Shown here one piece after another: positions 1-9,943 of a DNA stretch of 64,000 bases. Source of the stretch: a virus. The stretch spans positions 1 to 64,000 of IMG/VR virus record IMGVR_UViG_3300025010_000033, one strand, 5' to 3'. Numbering within the stretch: position 1 is the stretch's first letter; every line of letters begins with the position of its first letter. The notes under the pieces are model-generated. The model saw only the letters and a program-made list of their open reading frames with translations. It ran no database searches and was not told the origin of the DNA. The translations under genes were made by a program, and so were the position numbers.

Positions 1-3000
1 TTCATCTGTTATAGAATAATTACCAGTATCAGGATTATAACTACCTCTTTTTGTTACATTAAAATCATTTTCATTTGAAGATGAAGAACCAGATGAACCT
101 GAACTTCCACTATTACTACCGCCTGATAAACTATCTGGAAGAGAAGTAGATGCATTTACAATTTCTGCTAATTGAGCATTTAGTGATACTAATTTTTCAC
201 TTAAAATTGCAACTACAGAATCAACGTTGTTTTCATATTGTTCTAATAATTGAGTTGACATTGCATCTAAATTTACCCATTGTTCATCAAATTGGAGTTT
301 TTGAGCATCGAATGATGCTTGTTTTGTGTCGATTAGTGATTGTTGATAATCTATTTCTGCTTGAAGAGTCGCTCTTTGATGTTTTAGGTTGACATCATCT
401 TCCCAGTCTAGATAGTCTTCTTGAGCAGATTTTAGATCATCCTGTGCAGACTTTACATCATTCGGGTTTGCTTGCCAAGTCCAAGTATCACCTACAAGAA
501 TTCTAGTATTTTCCTCATTTAAGACATTATTAAGTTTTTGTTTTTTTTCTTCGATATCTAAGAGACGCTTTGCTCTTTCTTCCGATTCTTCTTCTTTTTC
601 ATTTTTCTTTTCTAGAGCATCAATCTCTTCTTGAATACCTTTTATTTTTTCTTCTCTACGTTTGATGTATGCTTTCAGGATTTCTTCTTCTGCATCTAAC
701 TCTGCTTGTTCTAGTGCTTTTTGAGCTTCGATTACATCTGTAGCGAGTTGTTTTGCTGAATCTTGAATTGCTTTTTGATAATTTAGCTGAGACAGAGTTG
801 CTTCTTCTATTGATTTTGAAAGTTCTTTTTTTGCCTCAATAGATAAATTATCACTTGCTAATTGTTGAGTCATATAAGCAATTGATTTTAATTGTTCATC
901 AGATAATTGTTTGTAAAGAGATGTTTGGAGAGATAATTCTTTACTGTAATCTGATGAAGTATTTTCCAGAAGAGACATTCTAGCTTTAGATAGGTCAAGT
1001 TGAGAATTTAGAGAGTCTATGGAGGAATTAAACTTGGATATTTGGTCTGTTACGATGGAGTAGTTTATGTCGGGGAGGGTGGATTGAAGAACTTTTTGTG
1101 ATTCTGCATTTTCATCCATAGCAGATTTATTAGACATCCAAGCATTACGAAGTAATTGAAGTGATTTAAAAGTCTCATCCATTATCTCACGAGTTTTTTC
1201 TGATGCTTTATTATGTTCTTCAATATATGCAACGCTTTCTTGATTGTCATTTCCAGTAAACCATCTTTCACTAACATCTCCAAATTGAGAGGATGCAGAT
1301 GATATAGCAGAATCTTTTGCTTGGTTTATTTTGGAACGAGCTGTGTTAAGAAGGGATAATTCTTGAGCTTGTGAGGAAATTAGGGAATTAGTTAGGGAGA
1401 GAGTTTTTTGGTAGTCTTTTTGGGATTGTGCTTGAGAGAGGTCTTTTTGGATTGAATCCGATTTGGCTTTTTGAAGGAGATATTCTTGTTGGATTTGATT
1501 GATGAGGGCTTCTGTTGTGGATTCGATTTGGGGTTTTTCTTTGTCTTTCTTATTGTCGCTTTTAGACATGCCAAGTTTAGAAAAATCAATGCTTTTTGTT
1601 CCACTCATTGCAATGTCATCAAATTTCTTCTTAACTGCCGAAGAAGCATCATAATACGCCTTAAGTTGTGATCTCATTTCAGGAGTAATATAGGTTTCTT
1701 TACCGTCTTGGCCTACAATAGTTCTACCGCCATCAATAATATTAGCATTGGTCATATTACCTTGTGCATCGTAATATTGCGACCACATTCCGGCTAAATT
1801 TTTCATCAACTCATTTTCAACTTTTAATTTTGCTTCAGCTAATGATTTTGCTCCAGATAGATCGACTTCACGAGCACCATCTAGTCCAGCAACAAACTTT
1901 TGTATACCTTCAATATTTTTATTATAGAAATCTTCACTATCATTAAGCATGGTAATATATGCTTGTCTGGCTTTTTCTTGCTCTTGTTCTATAATGTTTG
2001 TTAATTCTTGATGAACAGCTTTTTCGTCGCCAAGGATTCCTATTAGGCTTTCATGTTTATCGCCAAGTGCTACTAGAGTGTCAAGCGAAAAAGCTTTATT
2101 CTCTGCGTATTCATCGAGAGCAGATTGAATTTCGGTAATTGCAGATGAAGAATCAGAGAGAGTTTTTTGGAGTGATTTGAGGGATGTAGTTACAGTATTT
2201 ATTTTATTAGATGTTTCTGTGGCATTGGGGAGATTGAGCATATCTTTTAATATTTTCCCTGCTTCTTCTCCATTAATTCCTAATGCTTTTAAATATGGAG
2301 ACAAATCAGAAATTGCTTTTTCGTAAGTGTTACCAATTACATCTTTGCTTGCCCCACTTTTTGCTAATTCTTCTAATTCTGTTTTTGCTTTGCTTAATTC
2401 AGAAGAAAAATCAGAACTTTTAAGACCATCGAATATTTTAGTAAACTCTTCACCTGTAATTTTACTTTCGTCTTTAAGTTTACTCAAATCATAGATTAAT
2501 TTTGTAACTACTTCTTTACCTAAAGATTGTGCAGAATCGCCACTTTTTAAAAACGAATCTGTTAAAACTGATAAATCTTTTCTACTTTCAAGGATTTTTG
2601 TACTAAGCGTAGATAATTCGTCTTTTATACCTTTTAAATTATTTTTAGCAATTACTAATGAATCATTTCCATATTCATCAAATTTAACTTGGTTTCCATT
2701 ATTAATATCATCAATCGTCTTTAAATATTCTTTTTTATGCTGAGTTAATAAATCCAATCTTTCTTGATCTTTTTGTAATTGAGAGAAATTATTTGAACCA
2801 TCAGTAACAAATGTATTAGACATTTGTTCTTGTTTAATCGCCAATAATTCTTCATTTTCTTTGATTGCTTGTTTAATTGCTTCTGATGAACCTATTATTG
2901 AGCGACCTTCAGCATCGTATCCTTCAATTAGATCAGGAAATTGAGCAATTAAACGATCTTTAACTTCGGCTAATTTAGCCTCCTCATTGCTATTACGAGA

Positions 3001-4451
3001 TGTAATAGCAGATAAAGATTCATATTGGTTTGCTAAATTCTTACTTTCTGCTGTTTGTTGCTTAAGAGAACTAATGCTTCTATTAAGTTCATCAAATGCT
3101 TCTTTTTGTTTTTTTGCAGAACTTTCTGCTCTGGCTCCCATAAAATCAAATGCCACTATGACAGCAGTAACAGCACCTACAACTAAACCAATTGGATTAG
3201 CAAGCATAGTAGCCCATAAACCTTTAATTGCAAAAGTTAATGCTGTAGTTGTACCCATTACTCCGATTTGAGCGAAGGACATTCCTGCTAATCTAGCTTG
3301 TGTTTGAACTAGACTAGAATTTAATAGCATAGTAGATAAAGATAAGTTCTTTAAGAATGTTAAGAAAGCAGTACCTTTATTTACTGCAAGTAAGGTAAAT
3401 ATTAATCCTAAAATAGTTTTCAGATTACCAAAGTTGTTTATTAATAGAGTTATTCCACCTATCATACTTTTAACAAAACCTGTGTCAATAGTATTATTCC
3501 AGAAATTATTTATTGCATTTCTGAGCTGATTAATCTTGGTTTCCCAACTGCCCATTCTCACTTCATTCTCAGTCATAGCCGAACCGGAAGCAGTAGAGTA
3601 TTCAGAAAGCATTTTTTCATACATATCAAAATTTTCTACTAGAGCCACTAACTGGTTTCCTCTAAATTTTCCACCCAAAGAATCTATAATTGGAGCAGTT
3701 TTCATGGAACTGAGTGAACCCCAAATGGTAGATAATTCTTTAAGAACTTCCATTGGATTTCTTATCTCTTCAACACCATTTCGCAATTCATGAACTTTAA
3801 TACCAACATTATCTAATGCTTCTGCTGATTTAGATAATGCAGCATCGTCTATTATTTCTCCGTCTTCAGTTTCTCCCTTAATTTGTCTGATGTTCATCAA
3901 AATACTGCGAAATGCCCGTCCAGCCTCATTTCCCGAACGTTGTGTCACCGCAGTCATAACTCCAACTGCTGAAGCTAGTTCATTTACTCCAACTGATGCG
4001 TTTGAAGATATAGATCCAGCCACGGTTATACCTTCAGAAACCTTTTGAATTGAAGTTGCGAACTTGTTATCAATAGTATTTACGCCATCAAGAACTTTCA
4101 TTAATTCTTCTTGACTACCCTTATATTTATAAGCAGCATCCGTGGCAAGTAAAAAACTATTGGCTTGTTCTGCTGTTAATTCACCAACGTTTTGTGATAA
4201 TAAAGAAATTTTAGCTAAATCTGCTGATTTTCCTTCATATCCAGCACGACTAAATTCACCGATTGATTTTAAATAGTCTTGCGCAGTACGTCCAAAAGCA
4301 TTCGACGCTTCAAAGGCACTATTTTTTAAATTGTCCATAGCTTCAGCACTAAGATTAGTTACCTTGGCAATATTTACCATTAATCCATCTAATTCTTTTA
4401 ATGTGGTCAGACCAGCCTGCAAAGACCTGAGTGGCGCGTACATTGCGGTAG
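1..4451 (-). CDS. Tail tape measure protein, second exon (3' end off window)
   Basis: Long minus-strand frame, open to the window edge. It resumes at Ala-Thr-Ala-Met-Tyr-Ala-Pro and reads as a TP901-type tape measure core (LKELDGLMVNIAKVTN, then EASNAFGRTAQDYLKS), followed by a hydrophobic stretch (WATMLANPIGLVVGAVTAVI) and long Gln/Lys/Glu-rich coiled coil. The part inside the window is about 1,480 residues. Tape measure proteins set tail length and are ejected with the DNA. No start or ribosome site precedes the Met at 4443, so this is read as the continuation of the frame beginning at 5857 after removal of the intervening sequence. The C-terminus, often carrying lytic domains, lies outside the window. 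The exon edge is good to a few bases only. Confidence 0.85.
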
Positions 4452-4776
4452 CTCAATGTTATTATCCATAAGGCTTTTTATCCCTATGTTCTGGAAGTTG
4501 CCTTCATACGTTTATATTTTCAAAACGATACGTCTGTCGATTCAGACCAGTTTAGCATATATTTTCTTCGCATTGTTTTTATAAAACAAAGGTGATAAGA
4601 AGGAGGAGACTCTTGGGGATATTTTTGCTATCATATTGCTCAATCCCTATGCGTTACAAAGACTTGTGATACAAGCCCTCTCGATACTAGGTCAATGACC
4701 CTCTTTCGAATTTCCCCTCTCATGATTTGTAGTTACATTATCACTTTCACTACAAACGGCAGTTTAATTTCCACCA
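4452..4776 (-). ncRNA. Intervening sequence in the tape measure gene, probable self-splicing intron of unknown class
   Basis: About 325 nt with stops in the tape measure frames separates two halves of one TP901 domain. Upstream reads FGKMLAWG and downstream ATAMYAPLRSL, which join as in the family. It is visibly richer in G and C than its surroundings and holds hairpins, for example TTTGTAGT (minus strand) paired with ACTACAAA near 4720-4756, and two CATAGGGAT motifs. A splice after T4777 and before C4451 would leave a terminal G, as in group I introns, and keep the frame. However, I find no convincing GACTA/TAGTC P7 pair or P1 helix, and no group II domain V. Alternatively it is an insertion that has broken the gene. 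Confidence 0.55.
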
Positions 4777-5857
4777 AACCCCACGCAAGCATCTTACCGA
4801 AATTTTTTGTAAGCGTTGTCAAAAAACTATCGGCAGCACCATTTATCCTTGTAATTTCTGCTGTAGCACTTCTTACAGACGTTGTTAATTGAGCAAATTG
4901 TAAATTTAACTCTCTAACCGACCTTCCACCAACTGTACCAAATCTAGCCACATCTGCTGTTAATCTTGCTACTTGTGCTTGGATTTCTGGTCGTGCAAAA
5001 ATAGTTTCTTTACCAACTTGTAAACTAGCTAATCTATTTGCCATATTCCCTTGATATAATGAAATATCATTAGCACTTAAAGTTCTAGTATTTGTTGTTG
5101 CCATGACACGTTGTAAATCTCTATATCTTGATATTTGCAATTCTAAGTTGCTAATATTTTGGATTATTCCTCTTCTTTGTTCGTTAGATAAACTCGTATT
5201 GCTTGCTCTTACTTGGTCAATGGTTGACTTAATCCTATTATATTGAGCAGTTAATGCAGACAGATTTTCTGCATCTTTTATACCAGTTGCGGGAGAGGTA
5301 AATCCAACTCTTAATTTTGCAATTTTGTTTTCATAAACTTGAAGTTTGTTCAATGCAGATTGTATATTTGATCCGGCATTATTATCAATTAAATTTGCAC
5401 CACTAAAAACATAACCTCTTTGTACGCTATTTCCAGATTGTATTCTTGCTATATCGAATTTTAGTTTCTCAACAACTCCATTTGCCTTTGTTACATTTGC
5501 TGTAAAACCAATTATATCTTTTTGAGAATTCTTTAAAAAATTCACATCAACTGTTCCAAGAGATTTAAACTCTTTTTTAACTCTTTCAACTATATTGGAA
5601 GAAGACATAAAAAATTGTCTTCCGTCAGCTTCTAGTTGTTTTCTATTAAATACATCAATTTTTTGATTACTGGCTTGTTGTGCTGTTTGTTTTACTTTAT
5701 TAATTGCAGTAGTAACGCTATTTAATCCAGAAGCATCAATTTTTAATTTTACAGAAATAGCTTTTGTAATTTTTGCGTTTAGTGAAACTATTTGATCTTC
5801 AATTTCTTTTTTTGTTGATGAAAGTTTCGCTTTGATTAATATATTTAAGTCATCCAA
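4777..5857 (-). CDS. Tail tape measure protein, first exon
   Basis: N-terminal 360 residues of the tape measure protein. They are mostly helical, Gln/Asn/Lys-rich and predicted coiled coil, and end in KNFGKMLAWG, the usual run-in to the TP901 core. The start is TTG at 5857, set by GAGGTGG about six bases upstream; no in-frame ATG sits near that site. The open frame continues some 14 codons into the intervening sequence before a stop, which would give a short non-functional product if splicing failed. It follows two small tail genes, in the usual place for a tape measure gene. Confidence 0.8.
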
Positions 5858-5935
5858 ATTAATCCACCTCTCTTTTATAATTTAGGGCATGAAAATACCC
5901 TACCTTCAAAGAGTAGGGAGTTTAGATTCATATAA

Positions 5936-6418
5936 TTAATGTGTTTTTATTCCTTTTGTTCTTAAATATCCCTTTAATCTAATCATATGCTCTTTTGTTT
6001 GCTTCATTTCTTCTACTGTTAATTTCATATACTCAAAAGCTGGAGTATTATAATAAGGATTGAATTTTTGATTACCATATTCTAATGTAAATGGTAGTTG
6101 TTCATTATATGGACTTCCATCAAACGATTGATGAATACCCCACATACCTTCTGGGCCATCTCTAGGTATGATTTTATCAGCGTCTATATAAATTTTAACT
6201 GATATTTCATCACCAATTACAGAAACCTTTCCTATAGTCAAGGCTCGCAAAACTTCAAATGATCTAATGTACATTGTGTGCTCATTCGCATAAACAGTAG
6301 ATAAGAGATACTTTTGAACAGTATCTCTTACACTTCTTGCCATATCATCTTGCATAGCATTTGCAACATTCTTTTTAATATGAGAAAACAAAGAATTTAA
6401 ATCTTTAAAGTCAGGCAT
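5936..6418 (-). CDS. Tail completion or minor tail protein (putative)
   Basis: 160 residues, soluble, no signal peptide. The second half (FTLEYGN, then NPYYNTPAFEYMKLTVEEM) recalls HK97 gp10-like tail completion proteins, which end in a similar PFLxPA-type segment. Its ATG overlaps the stop of the previous gene by eight bases, implying translational coupling. It lies directly before the tape measure gene. I found no slippery heptamer supporting a chaperone frameshift between the two small genes. Assignment rests on position and a weak pattern only. Confidence 0.5.
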   Translation of the reverse strand: MPDFKDLNSLFSHIKKNVANAMQDDMARSVRDTVQKYLLSTVYANEHTMYIRSFEVLRALTIGKVSVIGDEISVKIYIDADKIIPRDGPEGMWGIHQSFDGSPYNEQLPFTLEYGNQKFNPYYNTPAFEYMKLTVEEMKQTKEHMIRLKGYLRTKGIKTH

Positions 6419-6965
6419 CTTTATTCCCTTTACTCCAACCTATAGCATCAGTTAGAAATTTAAATGAATCAGGAGATATTTTATTTATCTGCTTACTTAA
6501 TTTAGGAATCATTTTATTTATTTCATTGCTATCAGGAAGTTTTTCTACAAGTTTACTCAATTGCTTACTAACCGCACTAGCCAAACTATTATCTACTAAT
6601 TGAATTTGCTCAATTTCTTTTTGTAAAACATTATCAATGAATCTAATTTCTGATTCTGGGATATTGATTATAATTTTATTAATTATACCTTTCTCTTTAA
6701 GTTCATCATAAATCTCAACAATATCTTCTGTTCCAATATTAATTCCAACATATAAATTTACTAGCATATATTCATACGCAAATTCTTTTAAAGTAAAATC
6801 AATTTTCTTAATATCTCCTTCAATAATACAAATATCTAATATCTTTTCAATTAATATTTTTTTCTCTGTTAGTGTTAGATAATTTTTAATGGTTAAATCT
6901 AATTTCTCAATATTATAATCATTTTCTCTAATAGTTTCGATTGTTAATACGCTTGCTTCTTGCAT
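6411..6965 (-). CDS. Tail assembly chaperone-like protein (putative)
   Basis: 184-residue, mainly helical acidic/lysine-rich protein with no recognised motif. The middle (KILIEKILDICI, DFTLKEFAYEYMLVNLYVG) looks like a folded helical domain. ATG start with a GAAGGATG ribosome site. Its place two genes before the tape measure is where tail chaperones normally lie, which is the main reason for the call. It may equally be a structural protein of unknown role. Confidence 0.4.
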   Translation of the reverse strand: MQEASVLTIETIRENDYNIEKLDLTIKNYLTLTEKKILIEKILDICIIEGDIKKIDFTLKEFAYEYMLVNLYVGINIGTEDIVEIYDELKEKGIINKIIINIPESEIRFIDNVLQKEIEQIQLVDNSLASAVSKQLSKLVEKLPDSNEINKMIPKLSKQINKISPDSFKFLTDAIGWSKGNKDA

Positions 6966-6983
6966 AATTACACATCCTTCTTA

Positions 6984-7478
6984 TTATTCGTAATATTTTA
7001 ATATATTTTCTATATCTGATTTAATTTCTTGTAGATACTTATCCTTAACTACTTTAGATTTCACTATGTCTCGATTATAATCATCTTTACTTAATATTCC
7101 ATCATCTAATAATGTTTTTGCATTCCTTAAAATAAATTCATTTGCTGACAATACTTTATAATTATTCGCAAAACTATTGACATAAAGTTTAAAATCTATT
7201 TCATTATCATTTGATGCTTTTATTTTAGAAAAATCATCGTATTTATACTCAAAAGTTTCTCTATCAGGAATCTTATCTGCTATTGCTTGATTATATAAGC
7301 TTGCTGAAAACTTTGTGATATTGTTTGCATTACCAGTAAAGGATGAAGTAAATTCTTTAATATGCTCTTGTTTAAGATTTATAGAAGAAAAAGAAACTTG
7401 TTTATTATTTGAGCAACCACTTAGTCCTATAGTTAGTATTGTAATGATTAATAAGATAGTGAATTGTTTTTTCAGCAT
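6984..7478 (-). CDS. Phage-encoded lipoprotein
   Basis: 164 residues with a basic N-terminus (MLKKQF), a hydrophobic core and the lipobox LSGC around residues 19-22, so it should be exported and lipid-anchored outside the membrane. The mature part is Asn/Lys/Asp-rich with no known domain. Lipoproteins of this size carried by temperate phages often block superinfecting DNA entry, but nothing here proves that role. It sits between the accessory island and the tail genes, with a good ribosome site (TAGGAGG). A lysogenic-conversion gene is the likeliest reading. Confidence 0.75.
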   Translation of the reverse strand: MLKKQFTILLIITILTIGLSGCSNNKQVSFSSINLKQEHIKEFTSSFTGNANNITKFSASLYNQAIADKIPDRETFEYKYDDFSKIKASNDNEIDFKLYVNSFANNYKVLSANEFILRNAKTLLDDGILSKDDYNRDIVKSKVVKDKYLQEIKSDIENILKYYE

Positions 7479-7593
7479 TGTATATGACCTCCTATTATTG
7501 AGTTATTAAAGTTATGTTCATTATATGATAATTGGAGGTCATATACAACAAAAACTTGAAATTATGTAAGTGTTTATCTAAAAGATTTTGTTA

Positions 7594-9198
7594 TTATAAA
7601 GATGATTGATTATTTTTATTTATATTCAATGTTCTTTTACCCATACTATTTGCAAAATTGCTATATTTCCCATATCTTTTGATTATTTCATGATATATTC
7701 CAGATTCTTTTCTAGATATAATCATCGTACTAGGTAAAACATCTTGATTATTACTATATGGCATTAACACTTCTAAAAGTTCTTCATCAGTCATACTGAA
7801 ACATTCTCTATAATTTATGTTATATGTATTTTCTACATGTTTTAACTCAATTACCAAGAATGGTTCAAATATCTCTTTAAGAGTTTTAGTTTTAACATCT
7901 TCTGGGTAAATAAAAAGACACTTATCTAAGTGTCCGTTTAATCTTAATATTTCAATTTTGTCATCCAATCTTTCTTTATACTTTCTTCCTATGCCACCCC
8001 TTGGTTTATCTGAATACATTCCTGCATACTCTACGTATCGCCATTGATTATTAATAAGCACTTTCCAATCAAAAACTTTTTTACTATCTTCTATTAATTC
8101 TTTATATTTTGGTTGTCTAACAAATATTAATTCATTGTCGATAAAGAAATTGGAAATATTACATTCTTCTAGTGATTTGCATTTTTCTCCGTTCTTATCA
8201 AAACATATCTTACCTGCTCCTCCACCTTTATAATATTTTTTATAATCTATATCGAGTAGTTTACATATGTTTTCAATTGAGCCAAAATGACTAATATATG
8301 TTGGTGCTGAAGCTATATCTGAATTATTATTCATATCACTATGATAAGGGATTCTTTTTAATTTCAGAAATAGATTATTAAAATCTCTTAACATTTCTTC
8401 CTCTGTTCTTACCATACTTGTTGATCCAGATGGAATCCAATTTAAACCTTCAATTATCTGGTTATATGTAACACCATTAAATACTCTTGAAAAGAGATTC
8501 CAACTATATGTACAGCCATTTTCTTCTAACTCTATAAACATAGGAGGTCTATTTAAAATGCTATATATTCTTGTGAGTTCATTTATTAAATCTTCTTTAG
8601 TTACTTCACCATGAATACTATTTAAATTATATTGTGGTATATATTCTCTACATATATCATTATATTTTATTTTTATCTTTGTTTCTAAAACTCTCCTTCC
8701 AAAACCTCTATGTATTAGGTTGTCATATTCTGCGACAGTTGGACATTTATTTAACTTGTGTGCTAGTTTTATAAGCTCTTTTATGGATATTTCAATTCTT
8801 TCTTCATCTGATAATGGTATTTCTGCAATTCCTGCTAAATAACAGGCATTTTCATAATTACCAAATTGTCTTCTATAATAATCATAAAATGGTCTCCAAT
8901 CATTAATCTTAAAATCTTCCCTTGTTGGTATTTTGCCAAGTACGTTATTATACTCTTTTAATTTATCTAATGCCCAATCAGGATCTACCTTTAGAGTCTC
9001 TGTTTTAGATAAATTACAAATATTTAATATATCTTCTAATTTACTACATCCAAAAATATTCCTTGTATAAGTAAGAGATGGCAACCCGTTACTATTCTTA
9101 AATTCATCAAGTTTTGGTGTTCTTAGATTCTTAATATAAAAGTCCTGTATTGCTTTAATTACTTCTTCTTTTTCCCATTTTTTGTGTTGATTTCCCAT
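7594..9198 (-). CDS. Homing endonuclease with repeated DNA-binding modules
   Basis: About 534 residues from the ATG at 9198, chosen for its GAAGGAGTG ribosome site; the longer frame from 9243 has none. Four or so repeats of a roughly 60-residue module (pattern: long helix, R/K-P-T/S, then FGSxENxC or FGNYENAC) match the homing-endonuclease-associated repeat family, whose copies read successive DNA bases. The C-terminal part contains VFDWKVLINNQWRYVEYAGM and an Ile/Tyr-rich strand region, plausibly a PD-(D/E)XK nuclease core. Free-standing, not in an intron, with its own structured leader at 9242-9329. It probably targets a nearby site in related phages. Confidence 0.7.
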   Translation of the reverse strand: MGNQHKKWEKEEVIKAIQDFYIKNLRTPKLDEFKNSNGLPSLTYTRNIFGCSKLEDILNICNLSKTETLKVDPDWALDKLKEYNNVLGKIPTREDFKINDWRPFYDYYRRQFGNYENACYLAGIAEIPLSDEERIEISIKELIKLAHKLNKCPTVAEYDNLIHRGFGRRVLETKIKIKYNDICREYIPQYNLNSIHGEVTKEDLINELTRIYSILNRPPMFIELEENGCTYSWNLFSRVFNGVTYNQIIEGLNWIPSGSTSMVRTEEEMLRDFNNLFLKLKRIPYHSDMNNNSDIASAPTYISHFGSIENICKLLDIDYKKYYKGGGAGKICFDKNGEKCKSLEECNISNFFIDNELIFVRQPKYKELIEDSKKVFDWKVLINNQWRYVEYAGMYSDKPRGGIGRKYKERLDDKIEILRLNGHLDKCLFIYPEDVKTKTLKEIFEPFLVIELKHVENTYNINYRECFSMTDEELLEVLMPYSNNQDVLPSTMIISRKESGIYHEIIKRYGKYSNFANSMGKRTLNINKNNQSSL

Positions 9199-9241
9199 TC
9201 TTAAACACACTCCTTCAAATTTTATATTTCCTACCAACCAC

Positions 9242-9329
9242 ACACTCCACCCATAAATTATAAAAAGGCAACAAAAAAGAAGGGAGGAGTGTATTCCCTT
9301 CTACTGTTCGCGCAAACAGATTGTTGCCT
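9242..9329 (-). ncRNA. Pseudoknot leader RNA before homing endonuclease (copy 3)
   Basis: Interleaved pairings on the minus-strand transcript: TTGTTGCCT (9321-9329) with AGGCAACAA (9266-9274), and 9286-9292 with 9242-9248 (ACACTCC/GGAGTGT). A small hairpin (9304-9308 with 9315-9319) lies between. Same order of stems as the elements at 45168-45242 and 46555-46634. The 3' strand of the second stem (GGAGTGTGT) is repeated at the ribosome site of the downstream gene. A GAAGGG/CCCTTC stem before a T run adds a possible terminator. Confidence 0.6.
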
Positions 9330-9415
9330 AAAACTATCAAATTAAATTTCCACACAATACAAAAAAGAACCCATACTGCTATGGATTCTTTCATAATCTA
9401 AACTTATAATACACC

Positions 9416-9745
9416 CTATTTAACTGCTCTAAGTTGTTTGTTTTCTAACATTTTAATTGTACTATTAATTACAGGCGTTAAATCATTGTTGTCTTCGATT
9501 CTTAACATACGAATATCTTTTACAGAAGGAGCAAACCAAGAATATTTCTGTGTCAATTCCATAGTTGCCATAGTACATACTACTGCATTCACTGCCTCTC
9601 CACCAAAATAAACACTTCCTTGCTGTCTTTTGAAACCATATTCAATTAATACATCCCCAATATCCTTATAGGCATTAGATATCGAAGTATTCCTATAAGT
9701 TTGCTCCAAAATTGAATTATCTAAGTCAAAAGCAATAGCATACAT
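9416..9745 (-). CDS. vapD: VapD, Cas2-like endoribonuclease toxin
   Basis: 109 residues from the ATG at 9745 (GGGAGG ribosome site). The sequence fits VapD closely: MYAIAFDLD at the start, NAYKDI, QQGSVYFGG in the middle and DIRMLRIEDNNDL near the end. VapD is a small ferredoxin-fold RNase related to Cas2 that cleaves mRNA and slows growth; the Asp in the first strand is the active-site residue in the family. Usual length is 90-100, so it is complete. An upstream in-frame ATG at 9775 overlaps the -10 box and is unlikely to be transcribed. No VapX-like antitoxin gene is seen beside it. It is a solitary gene with its own promoter. Confidence 0.92.
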   Translation of the reverse strand: MYAIAFDLDNSILEQTYRNTSISNAYKDIGDVLIEYGFKRQQGSVYFGGEAVNAVVCTMATMELTQKYSWFAPSVKDIRMLRIEDNNDLTPVINSTIKMLENKQLRAVK

Positions 9746-9775
9746 TAGATAACCTCCCTTTAAATTATTGTCCAT

Positions 9776-9804
9776 ATCATATCATTCCTTTCTTTTATAA
9801 TCAA
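9776..9804 (-). promoter_or_regulatory. Promoter of vapD
   Basis: TTGATT (9799-9804) and TATGAT (9776-9781) separated by 17 bases, a good vegetative sigma promoter. Transcription would begin near 9770, about 25 bases before the vapD start, so the gene can be expressed independently of the late operon. Confidence 0.65.
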
Positions 9805-9880
9805 CCATAATTAGATATTGTTACCAATATCTATAAAATCATACTGTGATATTTTCTAATTTTAACTTGATAATTCAGTC

Positions 9881-9913
9881 AAAGGAAAGAACCTATAATT
9901 GATTCTTTCCTTT
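9881..9913 (-). terminator. Terminator-like hairpin after antirepressor gene
   Basis: 11-bp perfect inverted repeat AAAGGAAAGAA (9881-9891) / TTCTTTCCTTT (9903-9913), directly downstream of the gene ending at 9944. The U run is short, so efficiency is uncertain. Confidence 0.5.
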
Positions 9914-9943
9914 ATCCGTGGTATAATATTAATGCATGGATTC

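Noticed and set aside
150-3793. Several plus-strand frames of 60-94 codons
   Set aside because: All are antisense shadows of the tape measure coding frame, with repetitive Leu/His or Ser-rich composition and no ribosome sites.
4452-4776. Group II intron in the tape measure gene
   Set aside because: No GTGYG start, no AY end and no domain V sequence seen. Group I is also not confirmed, so the class is left open.
9746-9775. Longer vapD start at 9775
   Set aside because: The codon overlaps the -10 box and the best ribosome site precedes the ATG at 9745.
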